Part shown: piece after piece, positions 1 to 7,164 of the stretch | Numbering within the stretch: position 1 is the stretch's first letter | Layout of the letters: every line of letters begins with the position of its first letter | Source of the DNA: Acidocella sp. | GTDB taxonomy: Bacteria; Pseudomonadota; Alphaproteobacteria; Acetobacterales; Acetobacteraceae | Length of the DNA: 32,419 nt | Reading direction: 5' to 3' | Assembly: GCF_013044125.1 (NCBI RefSeq) | Contig: NZ_JABEVC010000154.1 | Span: 1-32,419 of the forward strand | The notes under the pieces: generated by a model | What the model was told of the DNA's origin: nothing | What the model saw: only the letters and a program-made list of their open reading frames with translations | Database searches by the model: none | Translations under genes and position numbers: made by a program

Positions 1-209
1 GCCCCGATCCCCGCCGCCGCCAGCGCCTCGGGCACCGCCCGGCACAACGCGGCAAACCATTCCGCCGGGTCCTGCTCAGACCATCCCGGCCGCGCCACCA
101 CGGTGGTCACCGGCGCGCTCGCCTCGCCCGCAACCTCCCCGGCCGCGTTGATGATCGAGACCTTGAGGCTGCTCGCCCCCAGATCGATGCCGCACAGAAA
201 TTTTGTCAT
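1..209 (-). CDS. FGGY-family carbohydrate kinase, N-terminal part (cut by window edge)
   Basis: The first about 69 residues of a sugar kinase run off the left edge. The start reads MTKFLCGIDLGASSLKVSII, the phosphate-1 loop of the actin-like FGGY kinases (xylulokinase, glycerol kinase). It is followed by GWSEQDPAEWF, the usual P-G-W-x-E-x-D-P-xx-W segment of xylulokinase-like members. FGGY enzymes phosphorylate sugars or polyols with ATP in the cytoplasm; the substrate cannot be told from this fragment. The ATG overlaps the murI stop codon (ATGA), so the gene is probably the last visible member of the mreC-to-murI operon and translationally coupled to murI. The sugar-binding and ATP-binding C-terminal half lies outside the window. 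Confidence 0.8.
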   Translation of the reverse strand, partial: MTKFLCGIDLGASSLKVSIINAAGEVAGEASAPVTTVVARPGWSEQDPAEWFAALCRAVPEALAAAGIG

Positions 210-985
210 AACGCCCCCTGACAGATTTCATAAAACCCGAATTCCGCCAGCCGCGGCTGCATGACATCCATATCCGCCAACGGCGCGGTAAACCACGCCG
301 CCCCCGCGCGCGCCGCCGCTGGGGTGGAAATTCCCCCCGTCACCGCCAGCGTGCGCCTTGCCACCGGCAGCGCCGGATCAAACCACGTCACCCCCGGATA
401 AAGCGCCTCGAACTCCGGGTGCAGAAACGTGTAATGCGTGCAGCCCAGCGCCACCGCATCCATCCGCCCGGCCCCCGGCTGGCTGAACAGCGGCGCCACC
501 GCACTGGCCACATCCACCGCCTGGCCGCGGAATTTCCGCTCCGCCAGCGCCGCCAGCGTGGGCGCGCCGAGGCTGTGAATTTCACAATCGGGCGCGAATG
601 TTTCAATCAACTCGCGCAAATACGCCCGGCGCACCGTCGCGGCGGTCGCCAGAACGCCGATCACCCTGGTTTTGCTCGCCGCCGCCGCCGGCTTGATCGG
701 CGGCACGCAGCCGATGAAGGGCAGCGCATACGCCGCCCGCAACGCCCCCAGCGCGATGGTGCTAGCGGTGTTGCACGCCACCACCACCGCATCTGGTTTC
801 AAAAACTCTATGGCCCTGCCAATAAGCCCCACGATATGCGCCAGCAGCGCCGCATCTGGTTTTTCACCATAGGGGAAAAACCCGTTATCGGCGAGGTAGC
901 TGATCCGCGCGCGCGGCTGCAACCGGCGGATCTCGCGCACCACCCCCAGCCCGCCAATCCCTGAATCAAAAACAAGCAGATGCAT
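206..985 (-). CDS. murI: glutamate racemase MurI
   Basis: Interconverts L- and D-glutamate in the cytoplasm, supplying D-Glu for peptidoglycan. The 259-residue protein has the family landmarks: DSGIGGLGV at residues 7-15 with the base-assisting Asp7, the first catalytic cysteine in VVACNTAS (Cys71), and the second in ALGCTHYTFL (Cys182). NGFFPYGEK (34-42) matches the conserved N-x-P-Y-G substrate loop. Length is normal. A GAGG ribosome site overlapping the rodA stop lies seven bases before the ATG, and the stop overlaps the next gene's ATG. Its place after rodA joins D-Glu supply to the wall-elongation genes upstream. MurI is confident; the paralogous aspartate racemases lack this GCTH context. 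Confidence 0.96.
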   Translation of the reverse strand: MHLLVFDSGIGGLGVVREIRRLQPRARISYLADNGFFPYGEKPDAALLAHIVGLIGRAIEFLKPDAVVVACNTASTIALGALRAAYALPFIGCVPPIKPAAAASKTRVIGVLATAATVRRAYLRELIETFAPDCEIHSLGAPTLAALAERKFRGQAVDVASAVAPLFSQPGAGRMDAVALGCTHYTFLHPEFEALYPGVTWFDPALPVARRTLAVTGGISTPAAARAGAAWFTAPLADMDVMQPRLAEFGFYEICQGAL

Positions 986-994
986 GGCGCCGCC

Positions 995-2155
995 TCAAAA
1001 CTCCTCGCTGGCGAATTCCACGTCGCGGTGCACATGCACTGACATCAACACGCCAAACCCCAGCATCACCGCCGTCAGTGCCGAGCCGCCATAGGAGATC
1101 AGCGGCAGCGGCACGCCCCCCACGGGGATCAGCCCCATCACCATCGAGAGATTGACAAAGCAGTACAGGAAAAAATTCGCCGCCACCCCCAGCGCCACCA
1201 GCCGCCCATACACATGCCCGCATGAAATCGCGGTATAAAGCGCCATGGCGATAATGGAGAACAGCAGCACCAGCACCGCCATGCTGCCCAGAAAACCAAA
1301 CTCCTCGGCGATGATGGTGAACACGAAATCGGTCTGTTTCTCGGGCAGGAAATTAAGCTGGTTCTGCGTGCCGTGCAGATACCCCTGGCCGGTCAACCCG
1401 CCCGAACCCAGCGCGATCTTCGACTGGATGATGTTATACCCGGCCCCCAGCGGGTCCGAGCCCGGATTTAGGAAGGTGGTGATGCGCGCGCGCTGGTAGT
1501 CATGCAGGTGATGGTAAAGCAGGGGGGCCGCCACCAGCATCACCCCCAGCAAAATCGCGAACTTCCACCAGCGCACCCCCGCCCCCAGCATCACCGTGGC
1601 GCCGATCATCGCGGTGATCACGGCCGTGCCCAGGTTCGGCTCCTTCAATATCAGCCCTACAGGCAGCAAAATCGCCGCCACCGCCGGCAGCAGGAACAAG
1701 GCCTCGTTCAGCCGCTCCTGCGTGGCGCGGCGGAAATACGCGGCCAGCCCCAGGGTGAGAAACAGCTTCATCAGCTCGCTCGGCTGAATTTCCATGCCCC
1801 CCACGGTCATCCACCGCTTCGCGCCCAGCCCGGTATGACCGAACTTCATCACCACCAGCAGCAGCAGCACCCCCAGCGCGTAGGCGGGCCAGGAAATTTT
1901 GGCGATCTGGCGGATATCCACCATCGCGATCCCCAGCATCAGCACCAGCGCGCCGATGAAGCGGAACAGCTGGCTGTCGGCATAGGGCCGGGGCGCGCCC
2001 CCGGCGGCGGAATACAGCGCCGTATACCCCACCCCCGCCAGCAGGCAGACACACAGCACGAACAGCCAGTTGACACGCAGGAGCTTGCGCATCAGGCCGA
2101 AGGAACGGTCGCGAAACGGCCGTTGCGGCGCCAGCCTTTCGGAATCCATCATCAT
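995..2155 (-). CDS. rodA: RodA, SEDS peptidoglycan glycosyltransferase of the elongasome
   Basis: Multi-pass inner-membrane protein of the SEDS (RodA/FtsW/SpoVE) family that polymerises glycan strands from lipid II together with PBP2. The 386 residues hold about ten hydrophobic segments. SEDS signatures are GAKRWMTVGGMEIQPSELMK, EPNLGTAVI, the large extracellular loop with GYNIIQSKIALGSGGLTGQG and LPEKQTDFVFTIIAEEFGF, and GVPLPLISYGGSA near the C-terminus. RodA is favoured over FtsW because the gene directly follows the PBP2 gene in a mre cluster. Three consecutive ATG codons open the frame; the first overlaps the mrdA stop (ATGA), so translation is probably coupled. The hydrophilic N-terminal 25 residues are cytoplasmic. 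Confidence 0.96.
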   Translation of the reverse strand: MMMDSERLAPQRPFRDRSFGLMRKLLRVNWLFVLCVCLLAGVGYTALYSAAGGAPRPYADSQLFRFIGALVLMLGIAMVDIRQIAKISWPAYALGVLLLLVVMKFGHTGLGAKRWMTVGGMEIQPSELMKLFLTLGLAAYFRRATQERLNEALFLLPAVAAILLPVGLILKEPNLGTAVITAMIGATVMLGAGVRWWKFAILLGVMLVAAPLLYHHLHDYQRARITTFLNPGSDPLGAGYNIIQSKIALGSGGLTGQGYLHGTQNQLNFLPEKQTDFVFTIIAEEFGFLGSMAVLVLLFSIIAMALYTAISCGHVYGRLVALGVAANFFLYCFVNLSMVMGLIPVGGVPLPLISYGGSALTAVMLGFGVLMSVHVHRDVEFASEEF

Positions 2156-4002
2156 GCGCCGCCGCCGCCCAGCGGCACATCCCGCCCGGCTGGATCATGG
2201 GTCAGCGCATGGGTCATCAACGTATGGGCGATCGGCGCCGCCGCCACCCCGCCGTAATTGCCATGTTCGATCACCACGGCCACCGCATAGCGCGGATTGT
2301 CATACGGCGCGAAGGCGACAAAGAGCGCATTCGGCCGCGCCGCCCAGGCCATGGTGAGGTCATTAAACCCCTGCCGCTTCTCGGCCGCGGTGTTGTCGTG
2401 CACCTGGGCGGTGCCGGTCTTGCCCGCCATCTGCACATCCGGCAGATCAAGCCGGTCGGCATAGGCCGTGCCCGCCGGGGTATTCACCACCTCGAACAAC
2501 CCCTGGCGGACAACCGCCAGATGCGCCGGGTCAACATCGAGCACCGGCCAGTCGCCCGGGGTGGAGCCAATCTGCAAAGTCCCGGCAATCCGCCGCGTGA
2601 TATGCGGGCCAACCGCGCTGCCAGTCGCCACCCGCGCGATCATCGTCGCCAGTGCCAGCGGCGTGAGCTGGGTGTAACCCTGGCCGATCCCCTGCACCAC
2701 GGTGCTGCCCTCCACCCAGTGAATCCCATGCTGGCGCGCCCAGTCCAGCGTCGGCACCAGCCCCGTCTCGGCATCGGGCAGATCCACGCCCAGATCGGTG
2801 CCCAGCCCCATCAGCGTGGCCATCTCCGCGATCCGGTCGATCCCCACCCCCAGCGCCACCTGATAGAAAAACACGTCACAGCTCACCTGCAACGCCGTGG
2901 TCACGGTGATGGAGCCATGGGCCGTATGGTTGTCGCACCAGAACACATGGTCACCCAGCTTGAAAAAACCCGGGCAGGTCAAAATCGTCTCCGCCGTGAG
3001 GGTGCCTGCCTTCATCGCCGCCAGCGCCACGGTGGGCTTGAAGGTGGAGCCGGGCGCAAACAAACCCGAGACCGCCTTGTTCTGCAACGGGTGGCCCGGA
3101 TCGGCCATCCAGGCATTCCAGGTCGCCTGCGGCACCCCCTTGTCAAACAGCGACGGATCAAACGAGGGACTGCTCGCCATCGCCAGAATCTCGCCGGTGC
3201 TGGCGTCAAGCATCACCACCGCCCCGGTCTGGTCTTTCAGCCCCTGCACCGCCAGCGCCTGCAACCCGGCATCCAGCGCCAGCGTCACCTCCTGCCCCGG
3301 CGTGCCCGGGTCATGCGCCACCTGGCGCACCACCTGGCCATGCACGTTGGTCTCCATCTGCACGAATCCAGGCACACCGCGCAGCACCGCGTCCTGCGCC
3401 GCTTCCACCCCGGTGCGGCCAATGCGCATGCCCGGCAGGCTGAGCACCGGGTCCGCCGCCGCCTCGCGCTGGTTGGGCCGGGCCACATAGCCAACCGCAT
3501 GCGCAAGCCCCGGGCCGAACGGGTAGGAGCGGCTGGCCCCCACCTCCACCACAACGCCGGGCAGGTCCGGCGTGTTCACCTCCAGCGCCGCCATGTCCGG
3601 CCAGTCCAGATAATCCTTCAGCAGCACCGGAATATAGCCGGGCCGGTGCGCCAGCTCAGCGGCGATGCGCGCCTTCTCGTCATCGGGCAAGGGCACCAGC
3701 CGGTAGAAATTATCCAGCACCGCTTGCGGGTCGGGCGCCAGCGCCTGCATGAAAAGGGCGCGCCAGTGCTGCTGGTTGCCCGCCAGCACGGTGCCGAAGC
3801 GGTCTGTGATCAGCCCGCGCAGCGGTGCTTCCAGCCGCTCGGAGATCGAGTTCTGCTCGGCCAGCAACGCGTATTTGCCATGCTTGGCGACCTGCAGATT
3901 ATACAGCCGCCCCGCGATGGCGCCAAAGATGCCAAATTGCGCGGTGCCGATGAGCAGCGCGCGGCGGGTAAAGGCGGCGCGGTCCTTGGCATCACGCTTC
4001 AT
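2152..4002 (-). CDS. mrdA: penicillin-binding protein 2 (peptidoglycan transpeptidase)
   Basis: Class B penicillin-binding protein that cross-links peptidoglycan during cell elongation. At 616 residues it has normal length: a single membrane anchor near residues 14-34, a dimerisation domain (EAPLRGLITDRFG at 58-70), and a C-terminal transpeptidase domain. The active-site motifs are GSTFKP with the acylated Ser319 and Lys322, SCD at 374-376, and KTGTAQ at 528-533. The SCD form of the second motif and the short C-terminal tail fit PBP2 rather than FtsI. It sits between mreD and rodA, the classic elongasome order. A G-rich site eight bases upstream of the ATG can serve as ribosome binding site. 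Beta-lactams of the mecillinam type target this family. Confidence 0.96.
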   Translation of the reverse strand: MKRDAKDRAAFTRRALLIGTAQFGIFGAIAGRLYNLQVAKHGKYALLAEQNSISERLEAPLRGLITDRFGTVLAGNQQHWRALFMQALAPDPQAVLDNFYRLVPLPDDEKARIAAELAHRPGYIPVLLKDYLDWPDMAALEVNTPDLPGVVVEVGASRSYPFGPGLAHAVGYVARPNQREAAADPVLSLPGMRIGRTGVEAAQDAVLRGVPGFVQMETNVHGQVVRQVAHDPGTPGQEVTLALDAGLQALAVQGLKDQTGAVVMLDASTGEILAMASSPSFDPSLFDKGVPQATWNAWMADPGHPLQNKAVSGLFAPGSTFKPTVALAAMKAGTLTAETILTCPGFFKLGDHVFWCDNHTAHGSITVTTALQVSCDVFFYQVALGVGIDRIAEMATLMGLGTDLGVDLPDAETGLVPTLDWARQHGIHWVEGSTVVQGIGQGYTQLTPLALATMIARVATGSAVGPHITRRIAGTLQIGSTPGDWPVLDVDPAHLAVVRQGLFEVVNTPAGTAYADRLDLPDVQMAGKTGTAQVHDNTAAEKRQGFNDLTMAWAARPNALFVAFAPYDNPRYAVAVVIEHGNYGGVAAAPIAHTLMTHALTHDPAGRDVPLGGGGA

Positions 4003-4038
4003 GGCGCACGCCCCCCGCCGGCAGGCGCAAACCCGGCA

Positions 4039-4563
4039 TCAGGCCAATTCAGCCGCTGCGGGGCCGCGATGCACACGAATGAACAGCGCCGCCAGCGCCG
4101 GGTAGAGCAACACCGAGAAGCCGGTTTGCGTCAGCACCGGGCGCAGCGGCAGCATGCCCTGCCCGAGCAGCGATTGCGCGCCCCACGCCAGCACGAACGC
4201 CCCGGCGGCCAAGCCGGAAAAAACCGGCCAGGTGAATAAAAACCCCCGTTGCACCAGACGGCGGCGCAGCGCCAGCACCAAGCCGTGCAGCAGCAGCAGC
4301 AGCACCGCCCACAGCCCGACCGGCGAGAAGCCCAGCAGGTCCAGCAGCACCCCGCCCGCCATCACCGCCGGGGCGGGCAACGCGGACGGCCGGTACAGCG
4401 ACCAGAAAAACACACAGGCCAACGCATAAACCGGGCGCAGCTGCGCCTGTCCGGGCAGGCCGAAATTCAGGCCCAGCACCACCAGCCCCGCCACCAGCGT
4501 ACCGAAGGGAACAGCATAACGCGCCGCCGCATCCAACCGGCGCCACAAGCCTTGCCGCCGCAT
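4039..4563 (-). CDS. mreD: rod shape-determining protein MreD
   Basis: Small inner-membrane protein of the elongasome, 174 residues. It has five to six hydrophobic segments separated by short Arg-rich loops and few charged residues elsewhere. Sequence conservation in this family is low, so the call rests on size, hydrophobic pattern and position directly between mreC (3-base gap) and mrdA. PVYALACVFFWSLYRPSALP and LLDLLGFSPVGLWAVLLLL resemble the family's conserved D-L-L-x-x-x-P-x-G segment. MreD bridges MreC and the PBP2/RodA pair; the exact role is not settled in the family. The start is supported by tight spacing to the mreC stop. Confidence 0.88.
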   Translation of the reverse strand: MRRQGLWRRLDAAARYAVPFGTLVAGLVVLGLNFGLPGQAQLRPVYALACVFFWSLYRPSALPAPAVMAGGVLLDLLGFSPVGLWAVLLLLLHGLVLALRRRLVQRGFLFTWPVFSGLAAGAFVLAWGAQSLLGQGMLPLRPVLTQTGFSVLLYPALAALFIRVHRGPAAAELA

Positions 4564-4566
4564 GCG

Positions 4567-5454
4567 CTATTTTTTCCGGTGATGGACGATGGCGGCGGGC
4601 TTGGCCTTGGTGTGCGGGATCGGCGTCAGCACCGGCAGATTATCCGGGTAGCTGAACAACCGCAGCAGGCGCAGCGAGTCCAAATCCGCCAGCGGCAGCA
4701 CCACAGGCTGGTTCTGCGCATCGTAATGCACCACGCCAACCGGCAGGCCGGGCGGAAACGCGCCGCCAACCGCGCTGGTCAGCACCATCGCGCCTTCTGC
4801 GGGCGGCTGGCCCGGCGCCCAGTAGAGCAATGCCGGGGTGGGGCCGTTGGTTCCGGCCATCAGCGCAGGCGCGCCGCTGGCGCCCAGCGCCACTGGAATC
4901 CGGCTGTTGATATCGGTGATGAGCAGCACCCGCGCCGAGCGGCTTCCCGCCTCGACCACGCGCCCCGCAACGCCGCGCCCGTCCATCGCCACGGCGCCCA
5001 TCAGCGGCACGGAGCTGCCGCCGGGCGGCAACACCACCAGCACCGAACGGTCATAAACCCCGCCCAGATCCGCCACCACATCGCCGGTGGAAAACGCCGG
5101 CGCGGCGGGCGGCGTGTAGTTCAGCGTGGCCTTCAGCGCGTTGTTCTGCGCCTCCAGCGCCATCGCCACCGCCTGCCATTGCAGCAGCTTGGCGTTTTCC
5201 GCGCGCAATTGCGCGTTCTCGGCGCTCAATGAAAACAAATGCCCGATCGCCCCGGTGCCGCTCTCCGCTGCCTCAATCGGCCCCGCGAACACGCCGTATA
5301 CCGGCGCCAGCACATCATCGAGCCCGGTGCGCAGCGCCCCGGACATTCCCTGGTCAGCGCGGCCGATCAGCACGATGCCAAACGACAGCATCAGCATCAC
5401 CGGAAACGTGAGCCGCGATACAGCCTGCCGGAACGGGACCGATAATCTGATCAC
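4567..5454 (-). CDS. mreC: rod shape-determining protein MreC
   Basis: Bitopic inner-membrane protein whose periplasmic domain scaffolds the elongasome and activates PBP2. After a short basic N-terminus comes one membrane segment (about PVMLMLSFGIVLIGRA), then a helical coiled-coil stretch (FSLSAENAQLRAENAKLLQWQ... region, residues about 75-105), then the beta-rich MreC core with VVLPPGGSSVPLMGAVAMDGRGVAGRVVEAG and LLITDINSRIPV. I prefer a GTG start at 5454, which gives a normal N-terminus VIRLSVPFRQ and has a GGAG ten bases upstream. An in-frame TTG at 5475 would add seven residues. It is the first gene of the operon visible here. mreB, usually directly upstream, is absent: the next gene upstream is yggS. 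Confidence 0.93.
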   Translation of the reverse strand: MIRLSVPFRQAVSRLTFPVMLMLSFGIVLIGRADQGMSGALRTGLDDVLAPVYGVFAGPIEAAESGTGAIGHLFSLSAENAQLRAENAKLLQWQAVAMALEAQNNALKATLNYTPPAAPAFSTGDVVADLGGVYDRSVLVVLPPGGSSVPLMGAVAMDGRGVAGRVVEAGSRSARVLLITDINSRIPVALGASGAPALMAGTNGPTPALLYWAPGQPPAEGAMVLTSAVGGAFPPGLPVGVVHYDAQNQPVVLPLADLDSLRLLRLFSYPDNLPVLTPIPHTKAKPAAIVHHRKK

Positions 5455-5557
5455 CGGGGGTGCTCTCCACAACAAAAATACAAATCGCTGAAACGAGCGC
5501 AGGCATTACAGCCAATTTACGCAAGCGGACAGGTCCAGCCGCGCCGATTCCGCCCGC

Positions 5558-6253
5558 CTAAGTAAGATTTAATAATGCGCTGCCGGAATCACGCGCCGGA
5601 CGGGCGCCAAAAATCGCCGAGCCGACGCGCACATGCGTGGCCCCGGCGGCAATCGCGATTTCGAAATCGCCTGACATGCCCATCGAGCGCACCGCCAGCC
5701 CGTGCACATCCGCCATCGCCGCCAGGCGCCTGAAATAGGGCAGCGGGTCCACCCCCTCGGGCGGAATGCACATCAACCCCTTCAGCGCCGCGCCAAAACG
5801 CGCCCGGCTGGCCTTTATGAACCCATCCGCCGCCGCCAGGGGCACGCCGGCCTTCTGCGGCTCGTCACCTATATTCACCTGCACCAGCAGCTCCGGCAGC
5901 CGCCCGGCAGCCGCAGCCGCTTTCTCGATGGCATCGCTCAGGCGCGCGCGGTCCAGGCTGTCGATCGCATCGGCGATGCGCACCGCCTGCGCCGCCTTGT
6001 TGGTCTGCAATGCGCCGATCAGATGCAGCTTTGCCCCGGGGATGGGAAATTTTGCCTCCGCCTCCTGCACCTTGTTCTCGCCGAACACCGCCTGCCCCGC
6101 CGCCAGCGCGGCCAGCACCGCCGCGCGCGGGTGGGTCTTGCTCACCGCGATCAGCGTCACATCCGCGGGGGCGCGCCCAGCGGCGCGCGCGGCCGCGGCG
6201 ATACGGGCATGAATATTTTCCAGATTCGCCGCGATCATCGTAAGGTCAGCCAT
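5558..6253 (-). CDS. yggS: YggS-family PLP homeostasis protein
   Basis: Pyridoxal-phosphate-binding protein of the YggS/PROSC (PLPBP) family, a monomeric alanine-racemase-like barrel that buffers free PLP; no enzymatic activity is established for the family. The PLP lysine is in LIAVSKTHP (Lys39 counting from MADLT). Other conserved blocks are FGENKVQEAEAKF, HLIGALQTNKA, LDSLDRARLSDAIEKAA, LVQVNIGDEPQKAGV, LKGLMCIPP, and the C-terminal SMGMSGDFEIAIAAGATHVRVGSAIFG. Two starts are possible: ATG 6253 (MADLT) and ATG 6238 (MIAANLENI); neither has a strong ribosome site. The 6253 start overlaps the start codon of the divergent gene in the palindrome CCATGG. It is followed by mreC on the same strand after about 100 bases. 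Confidence 0.95.
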   Translation of the reverse strand: MADLTMIAANLENIHARIAAAARAAGRAPADVTLIAVSKTHPRAAVLAALAAGQAVFGENKVQEAEAKFPIPGAKLHLIGALQTNKAAQAVRIADAIDSLDRARLSDAIEKAAAAAGRLPELLVQVNIGDEPQKAGVPLAAADGFIKASRARFGAALKGLMCIPPEGVDPLPYFRRLAAMADVHGLAVRSMGMSGDFEIAIAAGATHVRVGSAIFGARPARDSGSALLNLT

Positions 6254-6851
6254 GGATATACGGTTAATCGCCTGGGGCCGGAGGGTAAAGCGGGGCGGCG
6301 CGCCGCCGCCGCTTTGGCTCTTCTCAGACCCCGCGCGAACGCCGGACCTGCTGGCGGTGGTGCGCGCCTTACCACCCAGGCTCTGCGGCGTGGTGTTCCG
6401 GCATGATGCCGCGCCGGAGCGCGCCGCGCTGGGTGTGCAACTCGCCGCGCTATGCCGCGCGCGGCACATTGCCTTGGTGGTCGCGGGGGACGCGCGGCTG
6501 GCGGCCCGCCTGAAAGCCGGGGTGCATCTGCGCGGCGGCCGGCGCGCCGGGGTGCTGGCGCTGCCGCGCCACGCGCCCATTACCGCCTCGGCCCATAACC
6601 TGGCACAACTGCGCCAGGCCCGGCTGGCAGGCGCGCGCATCGCCTTCATCTCCCCGGTTTTCCCCACCGCCAGCCATCCCGGCGCCCCGGCGCTGGGCGG
6701 CCTGGGCTTTCGCAATCTGGCACGCCGGGCCGGGCGGACAAAACCCTTCGCCCTGGGAGGAATTAACGGCGGAAGCATCCGCCAACTGGGCAAATTCTGC
6801 ACCGGAGCCGGGGCAATCGAGGCTTTGGCCGCCGCCGCCACACGGCGATAA
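6252..6851 (+). CDS. TenI/ThiE-like (TMP-TENI) barrel protein, probably not a standard thiamine-phosphate synthase
   Basis: A 199-residue protein with the thiamine-phosphate synthase/TenI fold. GVHLRGG (about residues 90-96) stands for the usual G-x-H-x-x-Q/G strand, ITASAHNLAQLRQARLAGA for the S-x-H-x-x-x-E/L-x-x-A segment, FISPVFPTASHPGAPALGGLGF for the family's PxFPTxxxPGxxxxG loop, and PFALGGING for the phosphate-binding GGI(N). In true ThiE the loop carries lysines (TKxK type) that hold the substrate; here it reads TASHPG, as in TenI-like proteins. TenI of Bacillus is a thiazole tautomerase and keeps a catalytic histidine, which AHN could supply. No other thiamine gene is nearby. The 5' end overlaps yggS; an AAGG seven bases before the ATG supports this start. 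Name by family only. Confidence 0.8.
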   Translation: MDIRLIAWGRRVKRGGAPPPLWLFSDPARTPDLLAVVRALPPRLCGVVFRHDAAPERAALGVQLAALCRARHIALVVAGDARLAARLKAGVHLRGGRRAGVLALPRHAPITASAHNLAQLRQARLAGARIAFISPVFPTASHPGAPALGGLGFRNLARRAGRTKPFALGGINGGSIRQLGKFCTGAGAIEALAAAATRR

Positions 6852-7164
6852 TGTGACGCTTATTGCCTATCGAATAAGTATTCATACGCTTGCGAAACTG
6901 TAATGATCGACAAAATGTTACGGTTTTTCCAAGTGCTTTAAAATTCAAATTTCACACTATTGTCATATACATGTGCTGTTTTCGCCACAGGTGTTACAAA
7001 ACTCCCCCGCTTCACAATTACGAGATTGCCTCGGCGCCGGTATGCGGCTTTTAAGGGCGCATCCGAGCGGTCGGCCCCCGCGGCTGGCCGTTCAGAATGG
7101 GGTTTTTTAACCCGCCGCTAATTTTTCCCGCCGGGTCTCCGGCTTAAAAGAGAAGGATTTTTTC
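6852..7164. other. AT-rich intergenic region and porin leader
   Basis: A 313-base gap without a coding frame I can support. It is clearly more AT-rich than its surroundings, especially 6860-6970, as expected for a strong promoter region. It holds a short perfect inverted repeat, GAATA-AG-TATTC at about 6879-6890, and TTGTCA (6960-6965), which resembles a -35 box but lacks a -10 at normal spacing. The GC-rich second half (7035-7140) can form several weak hairpins and ends in AGAGAAGGA, the porin ribosome site. I cannot place a confident promoter. Confidence 0.5.

Noticed and set aside
2197-4239. A 680-codon plus-strand frame opposite mrdA
   Set aside because: His/Arg/Gln-rich shadow of the PBP2 gene without any domain; mrdA carries all catalytic motifs on the other strand.
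5558-6841. A 427-codon open frame covering yggS and the whole opposite strand of the TenI-like gene
   Set aside because: Only the part from 6253 down matches the YggS family. The upstream part is the complement of a recognisable TenI-like gene and is Ala/Arg/Pro-rich, as expected of a GC-rich shadow frame.
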